A program made the translations under genes and the position numbers. The notes beneath the pieces are model-generated. The model was not told the DNA's origin, searched no databases, and worked only from the letters and a program-made list of their open reading frames with translations. Below are positions 41,125 through 50,555 of a DNA stretch of 64,000 nucleotides, piece by piece (the stretch's first letter is position 1; the number at the start of each line of letters is the position of its first letter). Source of the DNA: Ancylobacter dichloromethanicus (GTDB lineage: Bacteria > Pseudomonadota > Alphaproteobacteria > Rhizobiales > Xanthobacteraceae); NCBI RefSeq assembly GCF_018390645.1, contig NZ_JAHBGC010000004.1, positions 382,994 to 446,993 on the forward strand, in the 5' to 3' direction.

Positions 41125-41176
41125 GGCAGGCTGCCCGTGCAAGCCCGGCCGGAACGTCAGGGGCGCGGCGCGGGCC

Positions 41177-41800
41177 TCAGATCGGCGGCAGGTGCAGCCA
41201 CTGCGCGGCAGCGCTCAGCACGAGGTCGACCGCCAGCGCGGCGAGGATCATGCCCATCACCCGGCTGATGATCGAGGCGCCGCCGCGGCCGATGAGATGC
41301 ACCAGCCGTCCCGCCGCCAGCATAACGGCCAGCGTGAACAGCAGCACCAGGCTGAAGGTGAGGATGGTCATCGCCCGCTCGGAAAAATCATGGCGGGCAT
41401 TGTCGGTCAGGACCACCGCCGCGAGCATCGCGCCCGGGCTGGCGATGGAGGGGATGGCGAGCGGATAGATTGCGATCTCGACCGGGTTGAGCTCGGCCGG
41501 GGAGTGCGAGTCGCTGTGGCTCCTGCCATGGATCATGGTGAGCGCGAACAGGAACAGCACGATGCCGCCGGCGATCTGGAACGACTCGATCGACACGTCC
41601 ATCGAGCGCAGCAGCCAGTGGCCGGCCATGGCGAAGAACACCAGCACGCCGAACGAGACCAGGACCGAGAGCAGGGCCGCCTTCTTGCGATCGGCGACAC
41701 TGAGGCCGGCGGTGACGGTGAGGAAGACGGGAAGCGTCCCCAGCGGGTCGATCACCACCCACAGGGTGACGAATTCCTGAATGCGTTCCGCCCAGTTCAT
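41177..41800 (-). CDS. MarC family integral membrane protein
   Basis: A 207-residue protein with six hydrophobic helices. Family segments are FVTLWVVIDPLGTLPVFL, IESFQIAGGIVLFLFALTMI and LAIPSIASPGAMLAAVVL, with a polar loop HGRSHSDSHS between. MarC proteins (UPF0056) have no established transport substrate. The preferred ATG is 41800; the longer frame from 41884 adds Arg-rich residues not typical of the family. It is convergent with groEL. Confidence 0.9.
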   Translation of the reverse strand: MNWAERIQEFVTLWVVIDPLGTLPVFLTVTAGLSVADRKKAALLSVLVSFGVLVFFAMAGHWLLRSMDVSIESFQIAGGIVLFLFALTMIHGRSHSDSHSPAELNPVEIAIYPLAIPSIASPGAMLAAVVLTDNARHDFSERAMTILTFSLVLLFTLAVMLAAGRLVHLIGRGGASIISRVMGMILAALAVDLVLSAAAQWLHLPPI

Positions 41801-41997
41801 GATCCACTCGAATAGTTGCCGGATGCCCTGAAGCCAGCGCTGGCGGCGCTGGAAGACCCGGCGCCAGAGAGCCCGGCGCCGCACGGCTTATACCGTGCCT
41901 GCGCCGCAGCGGGGACTGTTGCATCATCGCCGCCCGATCGGCATGTTGCGCGGCGGCGCGCGGGCGTCTCCCCGAATCGTATGAAAGACCTTCGAAC

Positions 41998-42642
41998 ATG
42001 GCCGAGGCGCGACTGAAACCGGACTTTTCGCGGGAGCGGGCCGCCCACCGCGCCGGCGAGGTGCCGGTGGCCGGGGTCGACGAGGTGGGGCGCGGCCCGT
42101 GGGCGGGGCCGGTGGTCGCCTGCGCGGTGGTGCTGGATCCCGCGCGGGTGCCCGAAGGGCTGGACGATTCCAAACGGCTCTCGGCCGTCCAGCGCGAAAA
42201 GCTGTTCGAGGCGATCTGCGCCACCGCCGAGGTCTCGCTCGCCTTCGCGCCACCCACCCGCATCGACGGTCACAACATTCGCCAGGCGACGCTGTGGGCG
42301 CTGGCCCGGGCGGTCGCGGGCCTGCCCTGCGCACCGCGTCTGGTGCTGGTGGACGGCAATGACCTGCCGCCCCTTGCCTGCACCGCCCGCACCATCATCG
42401 GCGGCGATGGGCTGGTCGCCTCCATCGCCGCCGCGTCGATCGTGGCCAAGGTCACGCGCGACCGGCTGATGGCCTCGCTCGGCGCGGCGCATCCCGGCTA
42501 CGGCTTCGAGCGCCATATGGGCTATGGCACGCCCGAACATGCGCAGGCGCTGGCCGCGCTGGGGGCGTGCCGCCACCACCGCGCCAGCTTTGCCCCGGTG
42601 CGGGCGCGGCTGGCGATGCCGGCGCCGGAGGCGGCGGAATAG
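41998..42642 (+). CDS. rnhB: Ribonuclease HII
   Basis: A 214-residue enzyme that removes RNA from RNA-DNA hybrids and misincorporated ribonucleotides. The catalytic DE of [14 protein letters not shown], the LDDSKRLS motif, [14 protein letters not shown] and the YGTPEH segment are in order. It is a single gene divergent from marC. Length is normal. Confidence 0.96.
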   Translation: MAEARLKPDFSRERAAHRAGEVPVAGVDEVGRGPWAGPVVACAVVLDPARVPEGLDDSKRLSAVQREKLFEAICATAEVSLAFAPPTRIDGHNIRQATLWALARAVAGLPCAPRLVLVDGNDLPPLACTARTIIGGDGLVASIAAASIVAKVTRDRLMASLGAAHPGYGFERHMGYGTPEHAQALAALGACRHHRASFAPVRARLAMPAPEAAE

Positions 42643-42650
42643 CGGCGCGC

Positions 42651-43094
42651 CTACTGGCGGATGTCCGGCTCGACCAGCCGGGCGAGGCCGCGAAGCGATT
42701 CCTGCCAGCCGAGATAGCAGGCCTCGGGCGGGATGAGGTCGGGGATGCCGGCCTGGACGATGTCGATCTCGGTGCCGACCGAGACGGACTTCAACGTCAC
42801 CGTCACTTCCATCTCGCCGGGCAGGTTGGGGTCGTCGAAACGGTCCGTGTAGCGCAGTCGCTCACCCGGCACGAGTTCGACATAGTCGCCGCCGAAGGCA
42901 TGGCTGTCGCCAGTGGTGAAGTTGCGGAACGACATTCTGAACGTGCCGCCCACCCTCGGCTCGAAATGGTGCACGGTGCAGGTGAAGCCGTTGGGTGGCA
43001 GCCATTTGGCGAGCGCGTCGGCCTCCAGGAAGGCGCGATAGACCTTCTCGGCCGGGGCGGTGAGAACGCGATGCAGGCGGATGGTGCTGGGCAT
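42651..43094 (-). CDS. SRPBCC (AHSA1/START-like) domain protein
   Basis: A 147-residue helix-grip-fold protein: IRLHRVLTAPAEKVYRAFLEADALAKWLPP at the start, then RVGGTFRMSFR, YVELVPGERLRYTDRFD and the terminal LGWQESLRGLARLVE helix. AHSA1-type proteins bind hydrophobic ligands or act as co-chaperones; many stand next to ArsR regulators, but none is here. The ATG at 43094 has GAGG upstream. The 3' ends of this gene and rnhB are 8 nt apart. Confidence 0.9.
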   Translation of the reverse strand: MPSTIRLHRVLTAPAEKVYRAFLEADALAKWLPPNGFTCTVHHFEPRVGGTFRMSFRNFTTGDSHAFGGDYVELVPGERLRYTDRFDDPNLPGEMEVTVTLKSVSVGTEIDIVQAGIPDLIPPEACYLGWQESLRGLARLVEPDIRQ

Positions 43095-43224
43095 GGCTAC
43101 CTCGTGAGTGGCGTGGGCGACCGGGACCCGGGGTTCCGCGCGCGCTCGCGCCGTGCGGGCCGGTTCTGCCACGAGGACGAACGGGGCGCCGTCGATCCGA
43201 CAGCGCGCCGCGAAATTTACTCTG

Positions 43225-44253
43225 TCAGTGGTAGCCCTCGCCCTCGCGCACCTTGCCGCGGAACAGCCAGTAGACGAAGGCGATGTAGCCGAGGATCACC
43301 GGCAGCAGGAACACCGTGCCGATGAGCATGAAGACCTGGCTGGCCGGCGCCGCGGCGGTTTCCCACACGGTGAGCACGGGCGGCACGAGATAGGGGAAGA
43401 TCGAGACGCCGATGCCGAAATAACCGAGCAGGAAAAGCCCGATCACGCCGAAGAAAGGCAGATTCTCATAGCCTCGTTCCAGCCAGCGCCACACCGCATA
43501 GGCCAGTGCCAGCGTGAGCAGGGGCACCGGCGCGAGATAGAACAGGTTCGGCGTGGTGAACCAGCGCTCGGCGATGCGCGGAAAGGCGAGCGGCGTCCAC
43601 AGGCTGATGATGCCCATGAAGACCAGCACCACCGGCAGCAGCATCTTCGCCCGGGCGCGCGAGCGGGTGGCGGCGGCGCCCTCGGTCTTCATCACCAGCC
43701 AGACGCTGCCGATCAGCGCGTAGCCCGCCACCACGCCGAAGCCGCACAGCAGCGCGAACGGCGTCGCCCAGTCCAGCGGGCCGCCGGCGAAGGCGTTGTT
43801 CTCCACCTTGATGCCCTGCACGAAGCCGCCGAGCAGCACGCCCTGGAAGAAGGCGGCGAGCGTCGAGCCGCCAGCGAAGGCGATGTTCCACAGGAAGCGG
43901 CTGGTGTCGGCCACATGCCGGAACTCGAAGGCGACGCCGCGAAACACCAGCGCCAGCAGCATGAAGATGACCGGCAGGTAGAGCGCCGGCATGACGATCG
44001 AATAGGCGAGGGGGAAGGCGACCAGCAGCCCGCCGCCGCCGAGCACCAGCCAGGTCTCGTTGCCGTCCCAGAACGGGGCGACCGAACTCATCATCTGGTC
44101 CTTCTCCCGCTCGCTGGCGGCGAACGGGAAGAGGATGCCCATGCCGAGGTCGAAGCCGTCCAGCACCACATACATGGCGATGGCGATGGCGAGCAGCAGC
44201 GACCAGATGACGGGCAGGTACCATTCCATGCCGGAGCCGACGAACATGCTCAT
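43225..44253 (-). CDS. cydB: Cytochrome bd-type ubiquinol oxidase subunit II (CioB-type)
   Basis: A 342-residue membrane protein with about nine helices. Conserved segments are MYVVLDGFDLGMGILFPF, DQMMSSVAPFWDGNETWLVLGGGGLLVAFPLAYS, and FRGVAFEFRH. Its ATG overlaps the cydA stop by 4 nt, so the two are coupled. No small CydX-like frame or CydDC exporter gene follows; 43095-43224 seems empty. Confidence 0.95.
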   Translation of the reverse strand: MSMFVGSGMEWYLPVIWSLLLAIAIAMYVVLDGFDLGMGILFPFAASEREKDQMMSSVAPFWDGNETWLVLGGGGLLVAFPLAYSIVMPALYLPVIFMLLALVFRGVAFEFRHVADTSRFLWNIAFAGGSTLAAFFQGVLLGGFVQGIKVENNAFAGGPLDWATPFALLCGFGVVAGYALIGSVWLVMKTEGAAATRSRARAKMLLPVVLVFMGIISLWTPLAFPRIAERWFTTPNLFYLAPVPLLTLALAYAVWRWLERGYENLPFFGVIGLFLLGYFGIGVSIFPYLVPPVLTVWETAAAPASQVFMLIGTVFLLPVILGYIAFVYWLFRGKVREGEGYH

Positions 44254-45656
44254 TCCCCCGGGTTGTCGATGGCGGCGCGGGTCGCCTTGTGGGCGGAGGC
44301 CAGCGGGCGGTTCGGCAGCCCCACCGGCGGCTCGACGGCGGAGCCCTGCGGCCCCTTCGCGATCAGCCGGTTGATGTAGTAGATGCCCCCGGAGAACACG
44401 ATGCCGTAGACCACGACGAACAGCGCCAGCGTGGTGGCCACAGCCCAGCCCTCGACCGGCGAGACCGCGTCCGCGGTGCGCAGGATGCCGTAGGCGACCC
44501 AGGGCTGGCGCCCCACCTCGGTGACGAACCAGCCCGACAGGATGGTGATGAAGCCGATCGGCCAGATGTGCCGCAGCGGCGCCAGGAACCAGTCGGTCTC
44601 GAACAGGCGCCGCCGCCACAGCAGCCAGACGCCGAGCCAGCCGATGGCGATCATCAGCAGGCCCATGCCGACCATGACGCGGAAGGCGAAGAACGGGATG
44701 GCGACCGGCGGGCGTTCGTCGCGCGCGAAATCCTTCAGCCCCTGGATGGTGTCGGTCCAGCTATGGGTGAGGATGAGGCTGCCCAGATGCGGGATGGCGA
44801 TCTGGTAGTCGTTGCGCTCGGCTTCCTCGTTGGGAATGGCGAACAGCACCAGCGGCACGCCGCTCTCTCCCGGCTCGTTCTCCCAGTGCCCCTCGACGGC
44901 GGCGATCTTGGCCGGCTGGTGCTTCAGCGTGTTCAGCCCGTGAGCGTCGCCGATGAAGGCCTGGAGCGGGGCGAGGATGGCGATGAGGCCGAGCGCCATG
45001 CGCATCATGGTGCGCCCGTCCTCGGGGTAGCGGCCCGCATAGACATAGCGCGCGCCCACCGCCAGCACGACGAAAGCGGTGGTGAGGTAGCAGGCCGTCA
45101 CCATATGGGCGAGCCGGTAGGGGAAGCTGGGGTTGAAGATGACGGCCAGCCAGTCCACCGGATGGGCGATGCCGTCGATGATCTCGTGCCCGGCGGGGGT
45201 CTGCATCCAGCTGTTGGCCGAAAGGATCCAGAACGCGGAAAGCGTGGTGCCGAGCGCCACCATGACGCAGGCGAAGACGTGCAGCCCGCGCGGCACCCGG
45301 TAGCCGAATAGCATGATGCCGAGGAAGGTCGCCTCCAGGAAGAAGGCGGTCAGTACCTCATAGCCGATGAGCGGGCCGACGACGTTGCCGACGACGTGGG
45401 AGAAGCGGCTCCAATTGGTGCCGAACTGGTAGGACAGCACGATGCCGGACACCACGCCCATGGCGAAGGACACGGCGAAGATCTTGGTGAAGAAGCGGGC
45501 GATGCGGTGGTAGCGCTCATGCCCGGTGGCCACCCACAGCACTTCCAGCGTCGCGATATAGGCCGCAAGGCCGATGGTGAAGCTCGGGAAGATGATGTGG
45601 AAGGAAACGGTGAAGGCGAACTGGATGCGCGCCAGGATGGTGGGATCGAAATCCAT
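44250..45656 (-). CDS. cydA: Cytochrome bd-type ubiquinol oxidase subunit I (cyanide-insensitive type)
   Basis: A 468-residue subunit bearing hemes b558, b595 and d (or b). Landmarks are LARIQFAFTVSFHIIFPSFTIG with the high-spin heme His, MGVVSGIVLSYQFGTNW, the Q-loop region, and the VGRQPWVAYGILRTADAVSP segment. The Q-loop is short: about 468 residues against ~520 in E. coli. With the GRQPW motif, this indicates the CIO/CioA branch, quinol-oxidising with low proton-pumping and often cyanide-tolerant. Start 45656; the longer frame to 45869 is upstream non-coding DNA. Confidence 0.93.
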   Translation of the reverse strand: MDFDPTILARIQFAFTVSFHIIFPSFTIGLAAYIATLEVLWVATGHERYHRIARFFTKIFAVSFAMGVVSGIVLSYQFGTNWSRFSHVVGNVVGPLIGYEVLTAFFLEATFLGIMLFGYRVPRGLHVFACVMVALGTTLSAFWILSANSWMQTPAGHEIIDGIAHPVDWLAVIFNPSFPYRLAHMVTACYLTTAFVVLAVGARYVYAGRYPEDGRTMMRMALGLIAILAPLQAFIGDAHGLNTLKHQPAKIAAVEGHWENEPGESGVPLVLFAIPNEEAERNDYQIAIPHLGSLILTHSWTDTIQGLKDFARDERPPVAIPFFAFRVMVGMGLLMIAIGWLGVWLLWRRRLFETDWFLAPLRHIWPIGFITILSGWFVTEVGRQPWVAYGILRTADAVSPVEGWAVATTLALFVVVYGIVFSGGIYYINRLIAKGPQGSAVEPPVGLPNRPLASAHKATRAAIDNPGE

Positions 45657-45955
45657 CGCTTTGCCCCTGCCGTCACCGCTTGCGGAGGGTGACGTTACGT
45701 AGGTTAAGCCGGTCCGCCCTACAATGGAATGCCTCAAATCGACGGCGGCCCGGTCGAATTGCCCCGGTCGGGGGCGGGGGCACGAGCCTTTCCGCCGGCC
45801 GCTTCGACCGAAGGGCGACGTGAACGCCAATGAAGGCGCCAACGGAGTCCCCGATTGCATTGCAGGCATGCGCGGGGTATCGCATTATCATCGCGTCTGC
45901 GCCGCAGATTGAAGGGGGCTTGTCCCTTCTCGAACGTCCCAGGGATAATCAGGTA
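45657..45955. other. Divergent intergenic region, cydA / glycosyltransferase-like gene
   Basis: About 300 nt. I looked for an FNR/FixK site (TTGAT-N4-ATCAA) and saw none. An in-frame extension of the plus-strand gene back to 45830 is open but not obviously coding. Two promoters in opposite directions are expected. Confidence 0.4.
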
Positions 45956-46729
45956 ATGGCGCCGACGCCCGCGTTCACAATCGCTACTCTCGTCACCGAT
46001 CCAAGCCTTTATGAGCAGATGAAGGCCTCCTTCCGGGAGAAGGGCTTTGCGGACGATTGCGAATTCCTCACGGTGGACAATACGGGTTCCCGGCAGACCG
46101 ACGCCTATGCCGGATTGAACCGTCTGCTGAACCAGGCCAGCGCCCCGCTGGTCATTCTCTGCCATCAGGACGTGGTGCTGTTCGGCGACGGGCGGACAGA
46201 GTTGGAAGCGCGGTTGCGCGAACTCTCTGAACTGGATCCCTGCTGGGCTCTGGCCGGCAATGGTGGAGGAAGCGGTTTCGACCGCCTGCATATCCGCATT
46301 ACCGACAAATTCGGCGATAATCAGCGACGCAACGGGCCGTTCCCGGTCCGCGTTCACAGCCTCGACGAGAATTTCATCGTCGTTCGCGCCGAGGCCCGTA
46401 TCGGGCTGTCACGGAACCTCACCGGCTTCCACATGTACGGAACCGACATCTGCCTGGTGGCCGACATTCTCGGCTGGAACGCCTATGTCATCGACTACCA
46501 CCTGCAGCATCTCGGCGAGGCCCGCATGGGACCGGCCTTCGCGGCTTCGCTCGACCAGTTCCGGCGCAAATGGAACCACGCATTGCGCGAGAGATACCTT
46601 CAATCGACCTGTACCCGCGTTCTGGTGACTGGCGCGGGGCAGCCCGACTTGGTGAAGAAGCTCCGCCTCAGGACGAGGTCGGCTTTCTTCGGCCTTCGCC
46701 GCAGGATCGGGACTCTCATCGCGAAATGA
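45956..46729 (+). CDS. Glycosyltransferase-like protein (possible Glyco_tranf_2_5-type)
   Basis: A 257-residue soluble protein. FTIATLVTDPSLYEQMKASFRE, the DNTGSRQTDAYAGLNRLLNQ segment and VILCHQDVVLFGDG resemble a GT2-like fold in which CHQDV occupies the DxD-type place. DLLGWNAYVIDYHLQHLGEAR provides a possible catalytic part. Its role may be surface-glycan decoration; no glycan cluster adjoins. Composition is less GC-rich than the neighbours. The start is uncertain (45956 chosen; 45830 possible). Confidence 0.6.
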   Translation: MAPTPAFTIATLVTDPSLYEQMKASFREKGFADDCEFLTVDNTGSRQTDAYAGLNRLLNQASAPLVILCHQDVVLFGDGRTELEARLRELSELDPCWALAGNGGGSGFDRLHIRITDKFGDNQRRNGPFPVRVHSLDENFIVVRAEARIGLSRNLTGFHMYGTDICLVADILGWNAYVIDYHLQHLGEARMGPAFAASLDQFRRKWNHALRERYLQSTCTRVLVTGAGQPDLVKKLRLRTRSAFFGLRRRIGTLIAK

Positions 46730-46753
46730 GATGGCGGCGGCAACAGGCGGCCG

Positions 46754-47677
46754 TCAGTGCTCCGACCCGCCGAGCCTCGCCTCGATCGCCAGCAGGTCGC
46801 GCCAGGCCATGCGCTTGCCGAGGGGCGAGCGCAGCAGGTAGGCCGGGTGGAAGGTGGCCAGCGCCGGAATCACCCGGCTTCCGGTGTCGTAGTCCAGCCA
46901 GCGCCCGCGCGCCTTGGTGATACCCTCGCGGATGCCGAGCAGCGTCTGCGCCGAGGGTCCGCCGAGGCACACCAGCACATCGGGATTGGCCAGCGCGATC
47001 TGCCGGCGGATGAAGGGCAGGCAGATCGCGGCTTCCTGCGGCGTCGGGGTGCGGTTGCCCGGCGGACGCCAGGGCACGACATTGGCGATATAGGCGCTTG
47101 AGCGGTCGATGCCGATAGCCGCCAGCATGCGGTCGAGCAGCTTGCCCGAGCGCCCGACGAAGGGCTTGCCCTCGATATCCTCGTCGCGCCCCGGCGCCTC
47201 GCCGACCAGCATCAGCCGGGCCTGGGGGTTGCCGTCGGCGAAGACCAGGCGGGTGGCGGTGTGCTTGAGCGGGCAGCCCTCGAAGCTCTCCAGCAGCGCC
47301 CGCAGCGCGTCGAGATCGGGTGCCGAGGCGGCGGCCTCGCGCGCTTCCGACGCGGCCACATCGGGGGGCGGCGGCGCCAGCGCCGGGGAAGCCTCGGCAG
47401 CCGGCGCGCGCGGTGCCGCCGGCGCCGGGCGAGAGGGGGCGGGGCGGGATGGCGAAGGCGCAGCGCGGGAGGCGTCGCTTCCGGCGGGCGGGGGCAGGGC
47501 GGTGCCGGCCGGCGCGGCGCGGCGCGCGGCCTCGCTCTCGGCGAAGCGGTCGACCGGCTCCTCGCCCAGCGCGACATCGGCCCCCGCCTCCAGATGGAAG
47601 GCGAGGATGTCGGCGATCGCGTCGCGGTCGCCGTTCCGGTCGTCGCCGTTCCGGTCGTCGCTAAGTGTCGAACTCAT
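46754..47677 (-). CDS. Uracil-DNA glycosylase (family 4-like)
   Basis: A 307-residue enzyme excising uracil from DNA. Residues ~40-110 are a Pro/Ala-rich linker of low complexity. The catalytic core has LMLVGEAPGRDEDIEGKPFVGRSGKLLDRML, NVVPWRPPGNRTPTPQE and the C-terminal ATFHPAYLLRSPLGKR with the active-site His. A Cys (EGCPLK) precedes the core; the usual Fe-S Cys set is not complete by eye. A 15-nt tandem repeat near 47628-47662 encodes DDRNG-DDRNG-type residues. Start at 47677 (or 47686). Confidence 0.85.
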   Translation of the reverse strand: MSSTLSDDRNGDDRNGDRDAIADILAFHLEAGADVALGEEPVDRFAESEAARRAAPAGTALPPPAGSDASRAAPSPSRPAPSRPAPAAPRAPAAEASPALAPPPPDVAASEAREAAASAPDLDALRALLESFEGCPLKHTATRLVFADGNPQARLMLVGEAPGRDEDIEGKPFVGRSGKLLDRMLAAIGIDRSSAYIANVVPWRPPGNRTPTPQEAAICLPFIRRQIALANPDVLVCLGGPSAQTLLGIREGITKARGRWLDYDTGSRVIPALATFHPAYLLRSPLGKRMAWRDLLAIEARLGGSEH

Positions 47678-47790
47678 AAGGCGCATTCTTCCCGTCGGAT
47701 GGCTGATCCTATCCCTCGCGGGGAGAGTTGTCAGGCCGGGGCAAGCGTGGAAGAAGTCCAATCAGCACCCTGCGGCAGCGGAGAGACGGA

Positions 47791-49461
47791 ATGGACGCGG
47801 CGGAACGGCCGGCGGAACTGCCTGAACGCGAGGCGATGGAATTCGACGTCGTTGTCGTCGGCGCCGGGCCTGCCGGGCTGGCGGCGGCGATCCGGCTCAA
47901 GCAGCTCGACGCGGACCTCGCCGTCGTGGTGGTCGAGAAGGGCTCGGAGGTCGGCGCGCACATCCTCTCCGGCGCGGTGATCGACCCGGCCGGGCTCGAC
48001 CGCCTGTTCCCGGACTGGCGCCAGGAGGCCGATGCGCCGCTGAAGACGCCGGTGACCGACGACCGCTTCTATTTTCTCGGCCCCGCCGGCGCGCTGCGGC
48101 TGCCCAACATGCTGATGCCCCCGCTGATGAGCAATCACGGCGCCTATATCGGCTCGCTCGGCAATGTCTGCCGCTGGCTGGCGGGCAAGGCGGAGGCGCT
48201 CGGCGTCGAGATCTATCCCGGCTTCGCCGCCGCCGAGGTGCTCTACGAGAACGGCGCGGTGGCGGGCGTCGCCACCGGCGATATGGGGATCGGCCGCGAC
48301 GGTGCGATCACCGACCGCTTCACCCGCGGCATGGAACTGCGGGCGAAATACACGCTGTTCGCGGAAGGCGCGCGCGGCCAGCTCTCCAAGCAGTTGATCG
48401 CCCATTACGGGCTCGACGCCGGATGCGAGCCGCAGAAATACGGCATCGGCCTCAAGGAACTGTGGACCGTGCCGACGGAAAAGCACCGGCCGGGGCTGGT
48501 GCAGCACTCCTTTGGCTGGCCGCTCGACAACGCCACCGGCGGTGGCTCGTTCCTCTACCATATGGAGGACAACCAGGTGATGGTGGGCTTCGTGGTTCAC
48601 CTCAACTACGCCAATCCGTGGCTCTCCCCGTTCGAGGAATTCCAGCGCTTCAAGACTCACCCGCTGGTGCGCGCCACGCTGGAGGGCGGCAAACGGGTTT
48701 CCTATGGCGCCCGCGCCATCACCGAGGGCGGCTACCAGTCGGTGCCGAAGCTGGTGTTTCCCGGCGGGGCGCTCATCGGCTGCGCCGCCGGCTTCGTCAA
48801 TGTGCCGCGCATCAAGGGCAGCCACAACGCCGTGCTGTCCGGCATTCAGGCCGCCGACGAGGTGGCGAGGGCGCTGGGCGAGGGGCGCCGGCACGACGCA
48901 CTTGCCGGATACGAGGCCGGCTGGCGCGACTCGGCCATCGGCCGCGACCTGTGGAAGGTGCGCAACGCCAAGCCGCTGTGGTCGAAGCTCGGCACCTATG
49001 CCGGCATCGCGCTGGGCGGGCTCGACATGTGGCTGAACACGCTTTTCGGCGTCTCGCCCTTCGGCACGCTGGGGCACGGCAAGCCGGATTCGGCGACGCT
49101 GGTTCCGGCGGCACAGGCCAGGCGCATCGACTACCCCAAGCCCGACGGCATCGTCTCGTTCGACCGGCTGTCCTCGGTGTTCCTGTCGAGCACCAACCAT
49201 GAGGAGGATCAGCCGGTCCACCTGAAGGTGGCGGACATGGCGCTGCAGAAGGCTTCCGAGCACGACGTCTATGCCGGGCCCTCGGCCCGCTATTGCCCGG
49301 CGGGCGTGTATGAATGGGTGGAGGAGGGCGGCACGCCGCGCTTCGTCATCAACGCGCAGAACTGCGTCCACTGCAAGACCTGCGATATCAAGGACCCGAA
49401 CCGCAACATCACCTGGGTGGCGCCGGAGGGCGGCGGCGGCCCGAACTACCCCAATATGTGA
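47791..49461 (+). CDS. Electron transfer flavoprotein-ubiquinone oxidoreductase (ETF-QO)
   Basis: A 556-residue FAD and [4Fe-4S] membrane-associated enzyme passing electrons from ETF (fatty-acid and amino-acid oxidation) to ubiquinone. The FAD dinucleotide-binding motif is VVVVGAGPAGLAAAIRLKQL. The iron-sulfur cluster cysteines are RYCPAGVYEW and NCVHCKTCDIKDP near the C-terminus. GGAGAGACGGA precedes the ATG at 47791. The aspartic-protease-like gene begins 2 nt after the stop. Confidence 0.95.
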   Translation: MDAAERPAELPEREAMEFDVVVVGAGPAGLAAAIRLKQLDADLAVVVVEKGSEVGAHILSGAVIDPAGLDRLFPDWRQEADAPLKTPVTDDRFYFLGPAGALRLPNMLMPPLMSNHGAYIGSLGNVCRWLAGKAEALGVEIYPGFAAAEVLYENGAVAGVATGDMGIGRDGAITDRFTRGMELRAKYTLFAEGARGQLSKQLIAHYGLDAGCEPQKYGIGLKELWTVPTEKHRPGLVQHSFGWPLDNATGGGSFLYHMEDNQVMVGFVVHLNYANPWLSPFEEFQRFKTHPLVRATLEGGKRVSYGARAITEGGYQSVPKLVFPGGALIGCAAGFVNVPRIKGSHNAVLSGIQAADEVARALGEGRRHDALAGYEAGWRDSAIGRDLWKVRNAKPLWSKLGTYAGIALGGLDMWLNTLFGVSPFGTLGHGKPDSATLVPAAQARRIDYPKPDGIVSFDRLSSVFLSSTNHEEDQPVHLKVADMALQKASEHDVYAGPSARYCPAGVYEWVEEGGTPRFVINAQNCVHCKTCDIKDPNRNITWVAPEGGGGPNYPNM

Positions 49462-49463
49462 GG

Positions 49464-50519
49464 ATGAGGATGCGGCAGCTTCTCGCGGTCGTGATTATGG
49501 GTGCCGGCCTATGGGTGGGCGCCGGCCTGCCGGCCCGGGCGCAGGACGCGCCCGATTACGCGCCCTACCGCGAGGGGCTGTTCCTGAGCTACCTCAACGC
49601 CGCGCCGGGCGAGATCGGCGCCGTGCCCCGGCTCGGCCTGTCCTTCGGCGGCGAGCCCTTGCGGGCCGAACTGGATTCCGGCTCGACCGGCATCGTGGTC
49701 GCCGCCGAATTCGTGCCCGGCTTCGAGGCGATGCCCTCTCAGGGGCCGGCGAGGCTGACCTATACAAGTTCCGGGCGGGTGATGCTCGGGCAGTGGGTTG
49801 TCACCCCGGTCACGCTCTCGGGCCGCGAGGGCGCGAGCGTGACGACCGAACCTCTGCCGGTTCTGGTGGTGACCGAGGTGCAGTGCCTCGGTCATGCGCG
49901 CGACTGCCGCCCGACGACCCAGCCGCGCAACATCGCCATGATCGGCGTCGGCTTCGCCCGCGAGGGTGACAGCCAGAGCCAGAGCACGCCGGACAAGAAC
50001 CCGCTGCTGCATGTGACCGGCGGCGACGGGCGGCGCCGGCAGGGCTATATCCTCTCGCCGGAGGGCGTGCATGTCGGCCTGACCGCCGCCAATACGCGCG
50101 GCGCCTTCCGCTATCTCAAACTCGTCCGCCGGCCCGATGGCGCCGACTGGGCGCCGCTGCCGGGCTGCATCGCGCTGGGCGGCTCGACCCTGCCGGCCTG
50201 TGGCACGGTGCTGATCGATACCGGCGTGTCGGTGATGTACATGACGGTGCCGGCGGCGCAGGCGCCATCGGTTCAGGGAACGGCCGCCGAAGGAACGCTG
50301 CCGCCCGGCACGCAGGTGGCGATCAGCGTCGGCGAGGAGGGCAGCGCGTTCCCGCTCTACAGCTTCGCCGCCGGCGATGGTTCGCCGCTGGCGCCGGACG
50401 CCATCCATCTGCGGGTGGCGGATGACCGGGTTTTCGTCAACACCAGCTACCACCTCCTGAACGGCTTCGACATGCTGTTCGATGGCGAGGGCGGCTATGT
50501 AGGGTTTCGGCCGAGATAG
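49464..50519 (+). CDS. Secreted pepsin-like (bilobal) aspartic protease candidate
   Basis: A 351-residue protein with a Sec signal peptide (cleavage near LPARAQ-DAP). It has two aspartic-protease active-site motifs: ELDSGSTGIVV with D71 and VLIDTGVSVMY with D252. The 181-residue spacing is close to pepsin's 183. Between them lie a flap-like RLTYTSSGRV with Y100 and an NIAMIGVGF segment resembling pepsin's D-G-I-L-G-L. Two Cys pairs (141/148 and 235/246) could be disulfides. The start is one of two adjacent ATGs (49464 or 49470). It is just downstream of ETF-QO. Function and activity are unproven; such proteins are usually annotated hypothetical. Confidence 0.6.
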   Translation: MRMRQLLAVVIMGAGLWVGAGLPARAQDAPDYAPYREGLFLSYLNAAPGEIGAVPRLGLSFGGEPLRAELDSGSTGIVVAAEFVPGFEAMPSQGPARLTYTSSGRVMLGQWVVTPVTLSGREGASVTTEPLPVLVVTEVQCLGHARDCRPTTQPRNIAMIGVGFAREGDSQSQSTPDKNPLLHVTGGDGRRRQGYILSPEGVHVGLTAANTRGAFRYLKLVRRPDGADWAPLPGCIALGGSTLPACGTVLIDTGVSVMYMTVPAAQAPSVQGTAAEGTLPPGTQVAISVGEEGSAFPLYSFAAGDGSPLAPDAIHLRVADDRVFVNTSYHLLNGFDMLFDGEGGYVGFRPR

Positions 50520-50555
50520 CGGTGTCGGTCGGCAGCATTGGCGCATGAGGGGCAG

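Noticed and set aside
45830..45955. Longer N-terminus of the glycosyltransferase-like protein
   Set aside because: The frame is open, but the extra residues lack family similarity; the internal ATG at 45956 gives a better opening.
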